From NCBI RefSeq assembly GCF_000381045.1, contig NZ_KB905748.1:1-37419 (forward strand): DNA of 37,419 bases, in the 5' to 3' direction. Positions within the stretch are counted from its first letter, which is position 1. Each line of letters starts with the position of its first letter. This document shows positions 1 to 7,331 of this stretch, piece by piece. The stretch comes from Thermus scotoductus DSM 8553. GTDB lineage: Bacteria > Deinococcota > Deinococci > Deinococcales > Thermaceae. The notes beneath the pieces were generated by a model. The model made no database searches. It saw only the letters and a program-made list of their open reading frames with translations, and was not told the DNA's origin. The translations under genes were made by a program, and so were the position numbers.

Positions 1-291
1 AGGGATACCCAGACCTTTGTCTGCCAGGCTTGTGGGCACAGGGGCAACGCCCAGGTGAACGCGGCCAGAAACCTTCTCCGGAGAAGTTCTCCGGAGGAGT
101 CCGTCATCACCTTCACCCCGAAAAGGGAGACCCTTCGCCTGCTTCTGCGGAGGTATGCGGAGAGGTCTCGCCCCGGGTCAAGGCTGAGACCCGGGATACC
201 GGGCGGAAGGAGTGCCGCCCTGGAGCAGGTGTGGGGGAAGAACCCTTACCTGAAGGGCTTTCCCGACCTGCTCCGAACCCTGGGGGGATAG
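1..291 (+). CDS. tnpB: TnpB / IS1341-type RNA-guided nuclease, C-terminal end only
   Basis: The reading frame is open from the first base to TAG at 289-291, so only the last 96 residues are present. They begin with the second half of the TnpB zinc ribbon (CQAC, residues 8-11) followed by GNAQVNAARNLL. This is the signature region of TnpB/Fanzor/Cas12f-like RuvC nucleases, where the family has an Asp two residues before NAAR (D-x-NAARN). That Asp is the third catalytic residue, and here it is Gln (codon CAG, bases 52-54). The protein is therefore predicted to be nuclease-dead, unless the residue is supplied elsewhere. The tail after NAARN is about 70 residues long and its DNA folds into stacked hairpins (see the ncRNA entry). 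The zinc ribbon and NAARN signature make the family assignment firm; activity and full length cannot be judged because the 5' part lies outside the window. Confidence 0.85.
   Translation, partial: RDTQTFVCQACGHRGNAQVNAARNLLRRSSPEESVITFTPKRETLRLLLRRYAERSRPGSRLRPGIPGGRSAALEQVWGKNPYLKGFPDLLRTLGG
172..274 (+). ncRNA. Putative omega-RNA scaffold / IS right-end hairpins
   Basis: Three consecutive hairpins lie in the 3' coding end of tnpB. Hairpin 1 pairs 172-179 with 188-195 (8 perfect pairs, 8-nt loop). Hairpin 2 pairs 201-206 with 215-220 (6 perfect pairs, 8-nt loop). Hairpin 3 is long: 222-230 with 266-274 (9 pairs), then 235-239 with 260-264 (5 pairs), then 243-247 with 253-257 (5 pairs, 5-nt loop). 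TnpB omega-RNAs of the IS200/IS605 group overlap the 3' end of tnpB and run to the element's right end, with the guide immediately downstream. By that logic the guide would begin shortly after base 274. The hairpins could instead be subterminal structures recognised by a TnpA transposase. The pairing is seen directly; the function is inferred. Confidence 0.5.
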
Positions 292-314
292 AAGGGAATA
301 AAAGGGGGAACTCC

Positions 315-757
315 GTGGCCCAGCTTTTGGTGGAGAACATCACCCTAACCTTTGGCGGCGTGGCTGCTCTTTCGTCGGTTTCCCTGGCGGTGGAGGAGGG
401 GGAGCTGGTCTCCGTCATCGGCCCCAACGGGGCGGGGAAGACTAGCCTTTTAAACTGCATATCGGGCTTCTACCATCCCCAGCGAGGTCGCATCCTCTTT
501 GAGGGGCACGAGATCACCCGCGCAAGCCCCCACGAGGTGACCCGTCTGGGCATCGCCCGCGCCTTCCAGAACATCGAGCTATTCTCTGGCCTCACGGTGC
601 TGGAAAACCTCCTGCTGGCCCGGTCCTGGAGGGGGATCGGGAGTACCTTCTGGAAAACCCTGACGTGCAGGAGTTCTACCTGGGGGTGGCCAAAGGGGGC
701 GGACGCAAGAGCTTCAAGGAGGTAAAGGCCTACAAGAGGCGGAAGCGGTTCATGTAG
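315..757 (+). pseudogene. livG: livG-like branched-chain amino acid ABC transporter ATPase, internally deleted
   Basis: A GTG at 315 preceded by AGGGGGAA (303-310) starts an ABC ATPase of the LivG family. It opens with LLVENITLTFGGVAAL, then Walker A GPNGAGKT, GFYHPQRG and FQNIELFSGLTVLENLLLAR, which is the normal first 100 or so residues. After about base 620 this frame turns to nonsense and stops at 723-725. A different frame (codons ending at TAG 755-757) gives a LivG-like C terminus (EGDREYLLENPDVQEFYLG, then a basic tail). The middle with the signature LSGGQ, Walker B and H-loop is missing, and the two ends are out of frame. This fits an internal deletion of roughly 100 codons with a frameshift at about 620-640. 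The product cannot be a working ATPase. Its position directly behind tnpB suggests the locus decayed around a mobile element. Confidence 0.8.
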
Positions 758-769
758 CCTGCCGCAGGA

Positions 770-797
770 CCCCGGCGTGGCGAGGCCCACGCTGGGG
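770..797. terminator. Strong hairpin between livG remnant and rluD
   Basis: Bases 770-780 pair with 787-797 over 11 positions (one G-U) around a 6-nt loop. No T-tract follows on either strand, so it may be a factor-independent pause site, a relic terminator of the liv operon, or an mRNA 5' structure for rluD, whose ATG lies 9 nt downstream. Confidence 0.4.
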
Positions 798-805
798 TTC
801 GTATC

Positions 806-1732
806 ATGGAGAGCGTGGTGCGCTTTCGCATGGAAGGGGTGCGCCTGGACCAGGCGGTGGCCGAGGCCTGCGGGGTAAGCCGCAGCCGGGCCCAGGAGTG
901 GATCGCCCAGGGCCGGGTCCGGGTGGGGGAAAAGGTGGTGGAGAAGGCCTCCTACCGCCTTAAGGGGGAAGAGGTGCTGGTGGTTCCCCCGGAGGAAAAG
1001 CCCTTCGTGGCCCCTCAGGACCTGGCCATCCCGGTGCTCTACGAGGACGAGGACCTCCTGGTTCTCAACAAGCCTGCGGGGCTTCTTACCCATCCGGCTC
1101 CCGGGGTATACACGGGCACCGTGGTCAACGCCCTGTTGGGGCGGTACTTTCCTCTCCAGGAGGCCGAGCGGCCCGAGGAGGTGCGTCCCGGCATCGTGCA
1201 CCGCCTGGACAAGGACACCAGCGGGGTCCTGGTGGTGGCCAAGCATGGGGGGGCCCTCGAGGCCCTGGCCCGGGCCTTCCGCGACAGGCTGGTGATGAAG
1301 CGCTACCTGGCCATCACCGAGGAGCACCCCAAGGAGGGCACCCTCATCGCCCCCATAGGCCGGCATCCCGTGGAGCGGCACAAGATGCACGTGGGGGGGA
1401 TTGCGCCCCGGTATGCGGAGACCGAGTTCCGCATTCTCGCCACTGCCGGACCCTACGCCCTGGTGGAGGCCCGGCCCCACACGGGCCGTACCCACCAGAT
1501 CCGGGTCCACCTCAAGCACCTGAAGGCCCCCATCCTGGGGGACGAGCTTTACGGCCGGCCCTCCCCCCATATCCCCCGCCAGGCCCTCCACGCTTACGAG
1601 CTTAGGATCCCCCACCCTAGGACCGGGCGCTTCTTGGAGTTCCGGGCCCCCGTGCCCCGGGACATGGTGAAGGCCTGGGGCGCCCTCGGGGGGGAGTGGC
1701 CTGAGGGGATCATCTTGGAAGACCCTGTATAA
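806..1732 (+). CDS. rluD: RluD-family 23S rRNA pseudouridine synthase
   Basis: 308 residues, the normal length for RluD/RluC-type enzymes, which isomerise uridines in 23S rRNA to pseudouridine. An S4 RNA-binding domain occupies about residues 10-70 (LDQAVAEACGVSRSRAQEWIAQGRV). The catalytic domain follows: NKPAGLLTHP (88-97), the catalytic motif HRLDKDTSG (132-140, with D135 the expected nucleophile), and the later RTHQIRVHL and GDELYG motifs. RluD versus RluC or a YlyB-type paralogue cannot be settled by sequence reading alone; the S4 domain and the length favour RluD. The ATG at 806 has no clear Shine-Dalgarno sequence and sits just after a strong hairpin. The stop codon overlaps the -10 box of the next gene. 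Confidence 0.88.
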   Translation: MESVVRFRMEGVRLDQAVAEACGVSRSRAQEWIAQGRVRVGEKVVEKASYRLKGEEVLVVPPEEKPFVAPQDLAIPVLYEDEDLLVLNKPAGLLTHPAPGVYTGTVVNALLGRYFPLQEAERPEEVRPGIVHRLDKDTSGVLVVAKHGGALEALARAFRDRLVMKRYLAITEEHPKEGTLIAPIGRHPVERHKMHVGGIAPRYAETEFRILATAGPYALVEARPHTGRTHQIRVHLKHLKAPILGDELYGRPSPHIPRQALHAYELRIPHPRTGRFLEFRAPVPRDMVKAWGALGGEWPEGIILEDPV

Positions 1733-1733
1733 T
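1728..1733 (+). promoter_or_regulatory. Leaderless -10 box for the DNA methyltransferase gene
   Basis: TATAAT lies 8 nt before the ATG at 1742 and overlaps the TAA stop of rluD. Transcription should begin at or next to the ATG, giving a leaderless mRNA. I see no convincing -35 box. Confidence 0.6.
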
Positions 1734-1741
1734 CACCCCAA

Positions 1742-2701
1742 ATGAAGCGCTCTCCGGTTCGCAGGGTGGCTCCCTTGGGCTTGGTCTCGGTGCGGGCTCC
1801 GGGTGAGGAGGCCCATGGTCCGGGTCCGTCCCCAGGGTATCCCCCTGTTGGGGAAGCGGTGGGGCCTTTCCCTACTGGGGAAGCGGCCCATTTCCTCCGC
1901 GTGGGGGACGCCCGGAAGGTGCTTGCCGAATTCCCCGAGGCCTCCGTCCATCTGGTCTTGACTTCCCCCCCCTACTGGACCCTTAAGCGGTATGAGGATG
2001 TGCCCGGCCAGATGGCCCACATCGAGGACTACGAGGCCTTTTTGGACGAGCTGGACCGGGTGTGGCGCGAGGCCTTCCGCCTCCTCGTGCCCGGGGGCAG
2101 GCTCATCATCGTGGTGGGGGACGTGGCCGTGGCCAGGAGGCGCTTCGGGCGGCACTTGGTTTTTCCCCTTCATGCCGACATCCAGGTCAGGTGCCGTAAG
2201 CTCGGGTTTGACAACCTGAACCCCATCCTCTGGTACAAACGCACCAATGCCAGCCTCGAGGTGGAGGGGCGCGGCGTCTTCCTAGGCAAGCCCTATGAGC
2301 CTGGGGCTATCATCAAAACGGAGGTGGAATACATCCTCATGCAGCGGAAGCCCGGAGGCTACCGCAGGCCTAGCCCTGAAGCCCGGGAGAAAAGCCGCCT
2401 TTCCAAGGAGGACTTCCACCGCTTCTTCCGGCAAATCTGGGAGGACATCCCCGGGGAGAGCACCCGCCTCCATCCAGCCCCCTTTCCCCTGGAGCTCGCC
2501 GAGAGGCTGGTGCGCATGTTCAGCTTCGTGGGGGATACCGTCCTAGACCCCTTCGCCGGGACCGGGACCACCCTGGTGGCCGCCGCCAAGTGGGGGAGGA
2601 GGGCCCTGGGGGTGGAGCTGGTGCCGGGCTACGCCGCCCTCGCCCGGGAGCGCTTCGCCCGGGAGGTGCCCGGGGAGGTGCTGGAGGTCGTGGGGGACTA
2701 G
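1742..2701 (+). CDS. Beta-class DNA methyltransferase (probable N4-cytosine), Type II R-M
   Basis: 319 residues. The order of motifs is that of beta-class amino-methyltransferases: motif IV TSPPYW first (74-79), a central target-recognition region, then the SAM-binding motif I DPFAGTGTT (about 269-277) near the C terminus. SPPY rather than DPPY or NPPF favours N4-cytosine methylation, though this is not absolute. The first 45 residues, before FLRVGDARKVL, are Pro/Gly-rich and look like an extra N-terminal leader. The TATAAT box 8 nt upstream supports the ATG at 1742. The next ORF starts at the base after the TAG stop, so the two are translationally coupled and probably form one modification-restriction operon. 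The recognition sequence cannot be read from the protein. Confidence 0.85.
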   Translation: MKRSPVRRVAPLGLVSVRAPGEEAHGPGPSPGYPPVGEAVGPFPTGEAAHFLRVGDARKVLAEFPEASVHLVLTSPPYWTLKRYEDVPGQMAHIEDYEAFLDELDRVWREAFRLLVPGGRLIIVVGDVAVARRRFGRHLVFPLHADIQVRCRKLGFDNLNPILWYKRTNASLEVEGRGVFLGKPYEPGAIIKTEVEYILMQRKPGGYRRPSPEAREKSRLSKEDFHRFFRQIWEDIPGESTRLHPAPFPLELAERLVRMFSFVGDTVLDPFAGTGTTLVAAAKWGRRALGVELVPGYAALARERFAREVPGEVLEVVGD

Positions 2702-3406
2702 ATGGAGCTAGGGCAGGCCCTAGAGGCTGCGGTTTGGGACGGGCTGGAAAAGCCAGCCCAGAGCAAGAGGCGTTGGGATCTTTTGGCGGACTACTGTATG
2801 GCTCGGCTGGAGGCCCGGGGCCTTAGGGGCCTTTTGGGAGGAAGCCGGGGTGAAGTGAGCGTCCGGGGTTTTGCCCGGGCGAAGGACTGGGATGTGGTCC
2901 TGCTCGCCCCCCTCCTCGCCGGCGGGGGAGGGGGACGTATCCAGCACCCAGGGGAGAAGCCTCGCCTCCTTCTTTCCCTCAAGTCGGTCCTCCGCAATCC
3001 CCTGGGTTCCCTCCCCAACCGATTGGACGACCTCCTCGGCGAGGTTTCCTCTGTCCAGATGCTCTACCCGGAGGTGGTCATCGGCTACGTTGTGGTTTTA
3101 GACCACGGGGCCTTTGGCAAAAGCGCGGGGGGGAAGGCCGCCAAGGCAGGAGGAGAGGAGTGGGAAGAGGGCTACAACCGCTTTAAGGAGCGGCTGGCCC
3201 ATTTGACCCAGCGGCGGCCTCCCTTGTGGGCCCAGGGCCTCATTGAGGGGCACTGGGTCATTGAGGTGGACAGCCGGACCCCTGGCCTTTTCCTGGACCT
3301 GGAGGCCACCCTGGAGGCGGGGGAGGCCTTCTTTGACGCCCTTGTAGGGGCCCTGAGGGAGCGGGAACCCCTCCTCTTCCTAGACCACGGCCAAAAGCCC
3401 TTTTAG
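2702..3406 (+). CDS. Unrecognised ORF, candidate cognate Type II restriction endonuclease
   Basis: 234 residues, starting immediately after the methyltransferase stop. I do not recognise the family. Position and size fit a Type II endonuclease. KDWDVVLL (61-68) followed by LLLSLKSVLRN (89-99) resembles a PD-(D/E)xK core strand pair, with D62 or D64 as acidic residue and K94 as lysine, but the usual E/D-x-K acid is Ser here (S92-L-K94). NRLDDLLGEVSSVQMLYPE (106-124) may form the following helix. Hydrophobic strands with D/E tips follow (VVIGYVVVLDH, about 125-135; HWVIEVDS, residues 183-190). The gene's last 27 bases overlap the convergent lysN end. The R-M partnership is inferred from adjacency only; it could instead be another methyltransferase-associated accessory protein. 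Confidence 0.6.
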   Translation: MELGQALEAAVWDGLEKPAQSKRRWDLLADYCMARLEARGLRGLLGGSRGEVSVRGFARAKDWDVVLLAPLLAGGGGGRIQHPGEKPRLLLSLKSVLRNPLGSLPNRLDDLLGEVSSVQMLYPEVVIGYVVVLDHGAFGKSAGGKAAKAGGEEWEEGYNRFKERLAHLTQRRPPLWAQGLIEGHWVIEVDSRTPGLFLDLEATLEAGEAFFDALVGALREREPLLFLDHGQKPF

Positions 3407-4573
3407 CGCCTGTCCCAAGCGCCGCACGCCCTCTTGGATTCTCTCCCGGTCCAGGGTGGCGTAGGAAAGCCTCAGGGTGTTCTCCCCACCCCCATTGGCA
3501 AAAAAGGGCCCTCCGGGCACGAAGGCTACGTTTTCCTCTATGGCCCGTTGGAAAAGGACCTCGGCGGAAAGCCCCTCGGGGAGGGTCATCCAGACGAACA
3601 TCCCTCCCTTGGGCCGGGTATAGGCCACCTCCTTGGGCATCTCCCGGTCCAGGGCTTCCAGCATGGCCTGGGCCTTGGCCTTGTAGGTGGTGCGGATCCT
3701 CTCCAGGCGTTCCGGGAAGCCTTCCTTCACCAGCTCGTGCACCAGGATCTGGTTGAGGACCGGGGTGTGCAGATCCACCCCCTGCTTGGCCTGGGTTAGT
3801 TTGAGAATAACCTCGGGTTGGGCTATGACGAAGGCCACCCTCAGGCCCGGGGCCAGCACCTTGGAAAAGCTACTGAGATAGATGACCCCGGGGTAGCCCG
3901 CCTCCCGGGCCAGCTCAAAAAGGCTTGGCAGACGGCTTTCCCCAAAGTAGAGCTCCCGGTAGGCGTCATCCTCCACCACCACCAACCCCCGTTCCATGGC
4001 CATTTCCAGGAGGCGCCTGCGGGCTTCCAGGGGCATGAGCCCCCCGGAGGGGTTCTGGAAGGAGGGGATGAGGTAGAGGAAGCGGGGGCGCTCCTGGTCT
4101 AGGGCTTCTTCCAGGGCACTGAGGTCCGGCCCCTCTTCCCCGGCCGGCACCGTGAGGAAACGGGGGCCGTAGGCCCGGAAGGCCTGGATGGCCCCCATGT
4201 AGCTGGGGGCCTCGAGGAGAACCGGGCTTCCCTCGTCCAAAAAGACCTTCCCCAGAAGGTCCAGGGCCTGCTGGCTTCCCGTGGTGATGAGGACCTCCTC
4301 CGGGCTCACCCCAAGCCGCTCCGCCACCCAGGCCCTTAAGGGGAAGTAGCCCTCCGTGGGCCCGTACTGCAGGGCCACCTCGCCCTTTTCCCTTAGGATC
4401 TCGGCTGCCTTGGCCGCCGCCTCCTCCTTGGGGAAGAGCTCGGGGGGGGGAAGGCCCCCGGCGAAGCTGAGGACGCCGGGGCGCTGGGTGAGCTTTAAAA
4501 GCTCGCGGATGGTGGAGGCCTGGATCCGGCTTGCCCGTTCGCCGAAAAGGGTACTCCAATCCAGGGTTTTCAC
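3380..4573 (-). CDS. lysN: 2-aminoadipate aminotransferase LysN
   Basis: 397 residues, a fold-type I PLP aminotransferase that converts 2-oxoadipate to 2-aminoadipate with glutamate in the alpha-aminoadipate lysine pathway used by Thermus. It also acts on branched and aromatic amino acids. Visible features are the N-terminal block ASTIRELLKLTQRPGVLSFAGG, which is close to T. thermophilus LysN as I remember it. The PLP-ring residues NPSGG (174-178) and DDAYRELYF (202-210), the Schiff-base lysine K238 in SSFSKVLAPGLR, and the C-terminal NTLRLSYA with the carboxylate-binding Arg are also present. The start is GTG at 4571-4573, six nt after a TAAAAT -10 box. The gene converges on the restriction ORF with a 27-bp overlap, and no terminator separates them. 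Other lys genes are not in the window. Confidence 0.9.
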   Translation of the reverse strand: MKTLDWSTLFGERASRIQASTIRELLKLTQRPGVLSFAGGLPPPELFPKEEAAAKAAEILREKGEVALQYGPTEGYFPLRAWVAERLGVSPEEVLITTGSQQALDLLGKVFLDEGSPVLLEAPSYMGAIQAFRAYGPRFLTVPAGEEGPDLSALEEALDQERPRFLYLIPSFQNPSGGLMPLEARRRLLEMAMERGLVVVEDDAYRELYFGESRLPSLFELAREAGYPGVIYLSSFSKVLAPGLRVAFVIAQPEVILKLTQAKQGVDLHTPVLNQILVHELVKEGFPERLERIRTTYKAKAQAMLEALDREMPKEVAYTRPKGGMFVWMTLPEGLSAEVLFQRAIEENVAFVPGGPFFANGGGENTLRLSYATLDRERIQEGVRRLGQALKGLLAVV

Positions 4574-4579
4574 TTATCC

Positions 4580-4585
4580 ATTTTA
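4580..4585 (-). promoter_or_regulatory. Leaderless -10 box for lysN
   Basis: Minus-strand TAAAAT ends 6 nt before the GTG start of lysN, so the transcript should start at the start codon. It sits in the 25-bp gap after dgt. No clear -35 box is visible. Confidence 0.55.
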
Positions 4586-4598
4586 TCCTTAAGCTCCC

Positions 4599-5729
4599 TC
4601 AGGGAAAGAGCTTCCGGTAAGCCTCGAGGGCATACCGGTCCGTCATGCCGGCGATGTAGTCGCACACCGCCCGCTCCACCCCCTCCTCGGGGATCCGGGC
4701 CTGGACCTCCTTGGGCAGGATCGCAGGGTACTGGGTGTAGGTGTGGAAAAGATTCTCCAAAACGATTTCCGCCTTGCGCCTCTCCCTCAGGACCTCGGGA
4801 TGGCGGTAAAAGCGCTCCATGAGAAAGGCCTTGAGTTCCCGGTGAGCCCGCTCGGCCTCAGGGGTGAGAGCAGCCAGGCGTTCAGGATGCCGGCGCACTT
4901 CCTCCGGGCTCCTCACCCCGGCCCCTTCTATCCTTTGGTGGGTGGCCTCTATGGAGGCGGTGATGAAAAAGCCCAGAAGCTGGCGCACCAGGATCCGGCG
5001 GGAAAGCTCGGTTAGCTCCGAAAGGTCCAGGCCTTCTTCCCGGGCCAGCTCCGCCAGGAAGGGCACCTCGGTGAGCTCTTGGGGGCGAAGGAGGCCACTA
5101 CGGAGGCCGTCGTCCAGGTCGTGGGCCGCATAGGCGATGGCGTCGGAGAGGTCCACCACCTGGGCCTCGAGGGTGCCCTTGCCCTCGTACTCCGGCTTGA
5201 AGCCCGGGGTATAGGCGGCCTCGTGGGTGGCGATGCCCTCCAAGACCTCATGGGTGAGGTTGAGGCCCTTGAAACTGGGGTAGCGCACCTCCAGCTGGGT
5301 GAGGATCCTGAGGGCCTGGGCGTTGTGCTCAAACCCCCCGTGGTCCCGCATGAGCTCGTTCAGGACCTTCTCCCCCGTGTGGCCAAAGGGAGGGTGGCCT
5401 AAGTCGTGGGAAAGGGCGATGGCCTCCGTGAGGTCCTCGTTGAGGCCCAGGGCGCGGGCGATGGAGCGGGCCACCTGGACCACCTCCAGGGTGTGGGTAA
5501 GGCGGGTGCGGTAGTAGTCCCCAGCCCAGTTGGGAAAGACCTGGGTCTTGTACTCCAGGCGCCGGAAGGCGGTGGTGTGAAGGATGCGGTCCCGGTCCTT
5601 CTGGAAGGGCGTGCGGTAGGGGGACTCGGGTTCCGGGTATTTCCGCCCCCGGGTGTCCCGGGCCTTCTGGGCGTAGGGTGCCAGTCTTTCCGCCTCCAGA
5701 TCCAGAAGCCTTTCCCTGGAGTAGAGCAT
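4599..5729 (-). CDS. dgt: HD-domain deoxyguanosinetriphosphate triphosphohydrolase
   Basis: 376 residues. The enzyme hydrolyses dNTPs to nucleosides and triphosphate, with dGTP the classical substrate. T. thermophilus has a studied dNTPase of this family that is activated by other dNTPs. The HD metal site is clear: H79 in RTRLTHTLEV, H108-D109 in LSHDLGHPPFGHTGE, and a later D in VVDLSDAIAYAAHDLDDGLR. The N terminus carries the family's substrate region YRTPFQKDRDRILHTTAFRRLEYKTQVF. The gene starts 3 bp after the fabF stop and has no promoter of its own in that gap, so it should be co-transcribed with fabF. Its downstream gap holds the lysN promoter. Confidence 0.92.
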   Translation of the reverse strand: MLYSRERLLDLEAERLAPYAQKARDTRGRKYPEPESPYRTPFQKDRDRILHTTAFRRLEYKTQVFPNWAGDYYRTRLTHTLEVVQVARSIARALGLNEDLTEAIALSHDLGHPPFGHTGEKVLNELMRDHGGFEHNAQALRILTQLEVRYPSFKGLNLTHEVLEGIATHEAAYTPGFKPEYEGKGTLEAQVVDLSDAIAYAAHDLDDGLRSGLLRPQELTEVPFLAELAREEGLDLSELTELSRRILVRQLLGFFITASIEATHQRIEGAGVRSPEEVRRHPERLAALTPEAERAHRELKAFLMERFYRHPEVLRERRKAEIVLENLFHTYTQYPAILPKEVQARIPEEGVERAVCDYIAGMTDRYALEAYRKLFP

Positions 5730-5732
5730 CCC

Positions 5733-6959
5733 CTAGATCCGTTTGAAGAGAAGCACGGCGTTCTGACCGCCGAAGGCGAAGGAGTTGGAGAGGGCGTAGG
5801 CCACCTTGGCCTCCCGGGGCTCGGGCACGAAGTCCAGGTCCAGCTCGGGGTCGGGGTCCTCCAGGTTGATGGTGGGAGGGATGACCCCGTGGTAGAGGGC
5901 CTGCACCGTGGCGATGGCCTCGATGCCCCCGGCAGCCCCCAGGAGGTGGCCGGTCATGCTCTTGGTGCTGGAGACCATGAGCCGCTGGGCGTGCTCCTTG
6001 AAGACCTCCTTGATGGCCAGGACCTCGGCCCGGTCCCCCACGGGGGTGGAGGTGCCGTGGGCGTTGATGTAGCCCACCTCCTCGGGGTTCACTTTGGCGT
6101 CCAAAAGGGCGCGGCGCATGGCTAAGGCGGCGCCTTTCCCCTCGGGGTGGGGCTCGGTGATGTGATGGGCGTCGGCGCTCCGGCCAAAGCCCACCAGCTC
6201 GGCGTAGATCCTGGCTCCCCGCCTCTTGGCGTGCTCGTACTCCTCCAGCACCAAGACCCCAGCTCCTTCCCCCATTACGAAGCCATCCCGGCTTAGGGTG
6301 AAGGGGCGGCTGGCCTTGGTGGGCTCCTCGTTCCGGGTGGAAAGGGCCCGCATCACGGCGAAGGCCCCGATGGCCATGGGGGTGATGGCGGCCTCCGTGC
6401 CCCCGGCCAGCACGATATCCGCCTCCCCCAGCTGGATCATGCGGAAGGCATTTCCGATGGCATCCGACCCCGTGGCGCAGGCGGTGACGGCGGTGGAGCT
6501 GGGTCCCATGAAGCCGTAGCGCATGGCGATGTGGGCCGAGGCCATGTTGGCGATCATCATGGGGATGAAGAAGGGGCTTATACGGTTCGGGCCCCTTTCC
6601 AGGAAAACCCGGCTTTGGGCCTCCCAGGTCTCCATGCCCCCGATGCCCGTGCCCACCAGGGTACCCACCCGCTCGGGATCCAGGGCGCTGGGCTCCAGCC
6701 CCGCATCCTTCAGGGCCAGCTCGGCGGCGATCAGGGCGTACTGGACAAAGCGGTCCAGACGCCTAAGCTCCTTTTTGTCAATGAACTCCTCGGGATTGAC
6801 GTCCACCTCGGCGGCGATGCGCACCGGCAGGGCCGAGGCGTCAAAGCGGGCGATGGGGCGCACCCCGCTTTTCCCGGCAAGCTGGGCCTTATGGTAAGCT
6901 TCCGCCCCCACACCGATGGGGGTGAGGGGTCCGAGGCCGGTAACCACCACGCGTCGCAT
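5733..6959 (-). CDS. fabF: 3-oxoacyl-ACP synthase II (FabF)
   Basis: 408 residues, the condensing enzyme of type II fatty-acid elongation, which joins malonyl-ACP to acyl-ACP. It carries the KAS I/II triad: C161 in [10 protein letters not shown]301 in HGTSTPVGD and H338 in [11 protein letters not shown]. The C-terminal [11 protein letters not shown] glycine-rich loop is also typical. KAS II is chosen over KAS I because of its length and because it follows acpP, the common fabG-acpP-fabF order. A terminator separates it from acpP and a TATACT box lies 6 nt before its ATG. It therefore has its own leaderless promoter and can be expressed apart from the upstream fab genes, together with dgt. Confidence 0.95.
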   Translation of the reverse strand: MRRVVVTGLGPLTPIGVGAEAYHKAQLAGKSGVRPIARFDASALPVRIAAEVDVNPEEFIDKKELRRLDRFVQYALIAAELALKDAGLEPSALDPERVGTLVGTGIGGMETWEAQSRVFLERGPNRISPFFIPMMIANMASAHIAMRYGFMGPSSTAVTACATGSDAIGNAFRMIQLGEADIVLAGGTEAAITPMAIGAFAVMRALSTRNEEPTKASRPFTLSRDGFVMGEGAGVLVLEEYEHAKRRGARIYAELVGFGRSADAHHITEPHPEGKGAALAMRRALLDAKVNPEEVGYINAHGTSTPVGDRAEVLAIKEVFKEHAQRLMVSSTKSMTGHLLGAAGGIEAIATVQALYHGVIPPTINLEDPDPELDLDFVPEPREAKVAYALSNSFAFGGQNAVLLFKRI

Positions 6960-6965
6960 GGGGGT

Positions 6966-6971
6966 AGTATA
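6966..6971 (-). promoter_or_regulatory. Leaderless -10 box for fabF
   Basis: Minus-strand TATACT followed by 6 nt and the fabF ATG. It lies just downstream of the acpP terminator, which supports separate transcription of fabF-dgt. Confidence 0.6.
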
Positions 6972-6988
6972 CCGGGAAAAGCCCTGGG

Positions 6989-7020
6989 AAAAAGAAAAGG
7001 GGCGCGGAAAGCGCCCCTTA
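6989..7020 (-). terminator. Intrinsic terminator after acpP
   Basis: On the minus strand a 9-bp stem (7011-7019 paired with 6997-7005) with a 5-nt loop runs into a T-rich tract (TTTTCTTTTT, complement of 6989-6998). It sits 16 bp after the acpP stop and before the fabF promoter. Confidence 0.85.
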
Positions 7021-7035
7021 AAAGCCCTATTAGCT

Positions 7036-7278
7036 CTAGCCTAGCTTGGCCTGGATGTAGGCCACCGCATCCTTCACGGTGCGGATCTTTTCGGCCTCCT
7101 CGTCGGAGATTTCCAGGCCGAACTCGTCCTCGAGGCCCATGATGAGCTCCACGGTATCCAAGCTGTCCGCCCCTAGGTCCTCGATGAAGCGGGCCTCGAG
7201 GGTGATCTTCTCGGGTTCCACCGAGAGCTTGTCCGCAATAACCGCCTTCACCTTTTCAAAGATCTCCTTCTCCGTCAT
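7036..7278 (-). CDS. acpP: Acyl carrier protein
   Basis: 80 residues, the usual ACP size. The 4'-phosphopantetheine attachment site is S39 in [13 protein letters not shown], and the protein is strongly acidic, as expected. It carries the growing acyl chain between the Fab enzymes in the cytoplasm. The start is the ATG at 7276-7278, preceded by a good Shine-Dalgarno AGGGAGG. The frame stays open further upstream to 7362, but that part has no ACP similarity and runs into the fabG end. Fifty-three bp separate it from fabG, and TATACC and TAAAAT sequences in that gap could be an extra promoter for high ACP expression. It ends at a strong terminator. Confidence 0.96.
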   Translation of the reverse strand: MTEKEIFEKVKAVIADKLSVEPEKITLEARFIEDLGADSLDTVELIMGLEDEFGLEISDEEAEKIRTVKDAVAYIQAKLG

Positions 7279-7331
7279 GAAAACCTCCCTTGGGGATTTT
7301 ACCACGGGGTATAGCTTAGGGCCTGGCCCCT

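Noticed and set aside
470-1615. A 381-codon open frame on the minus strand opposite livG and rluD
   Set aside because: It mirrors the codon structure of rluD, has low-complexity Gly/His/Pro/Leu composition and no motif; long antisense frames are expected in very GC-rich DNA.
5406-6125. A 239-codon plus-strand open frame opposite dgt and fabF
   Set aside because: Antisense shadow of two well-identified genes, with Gly/Val-rich composition and no family resemblance.
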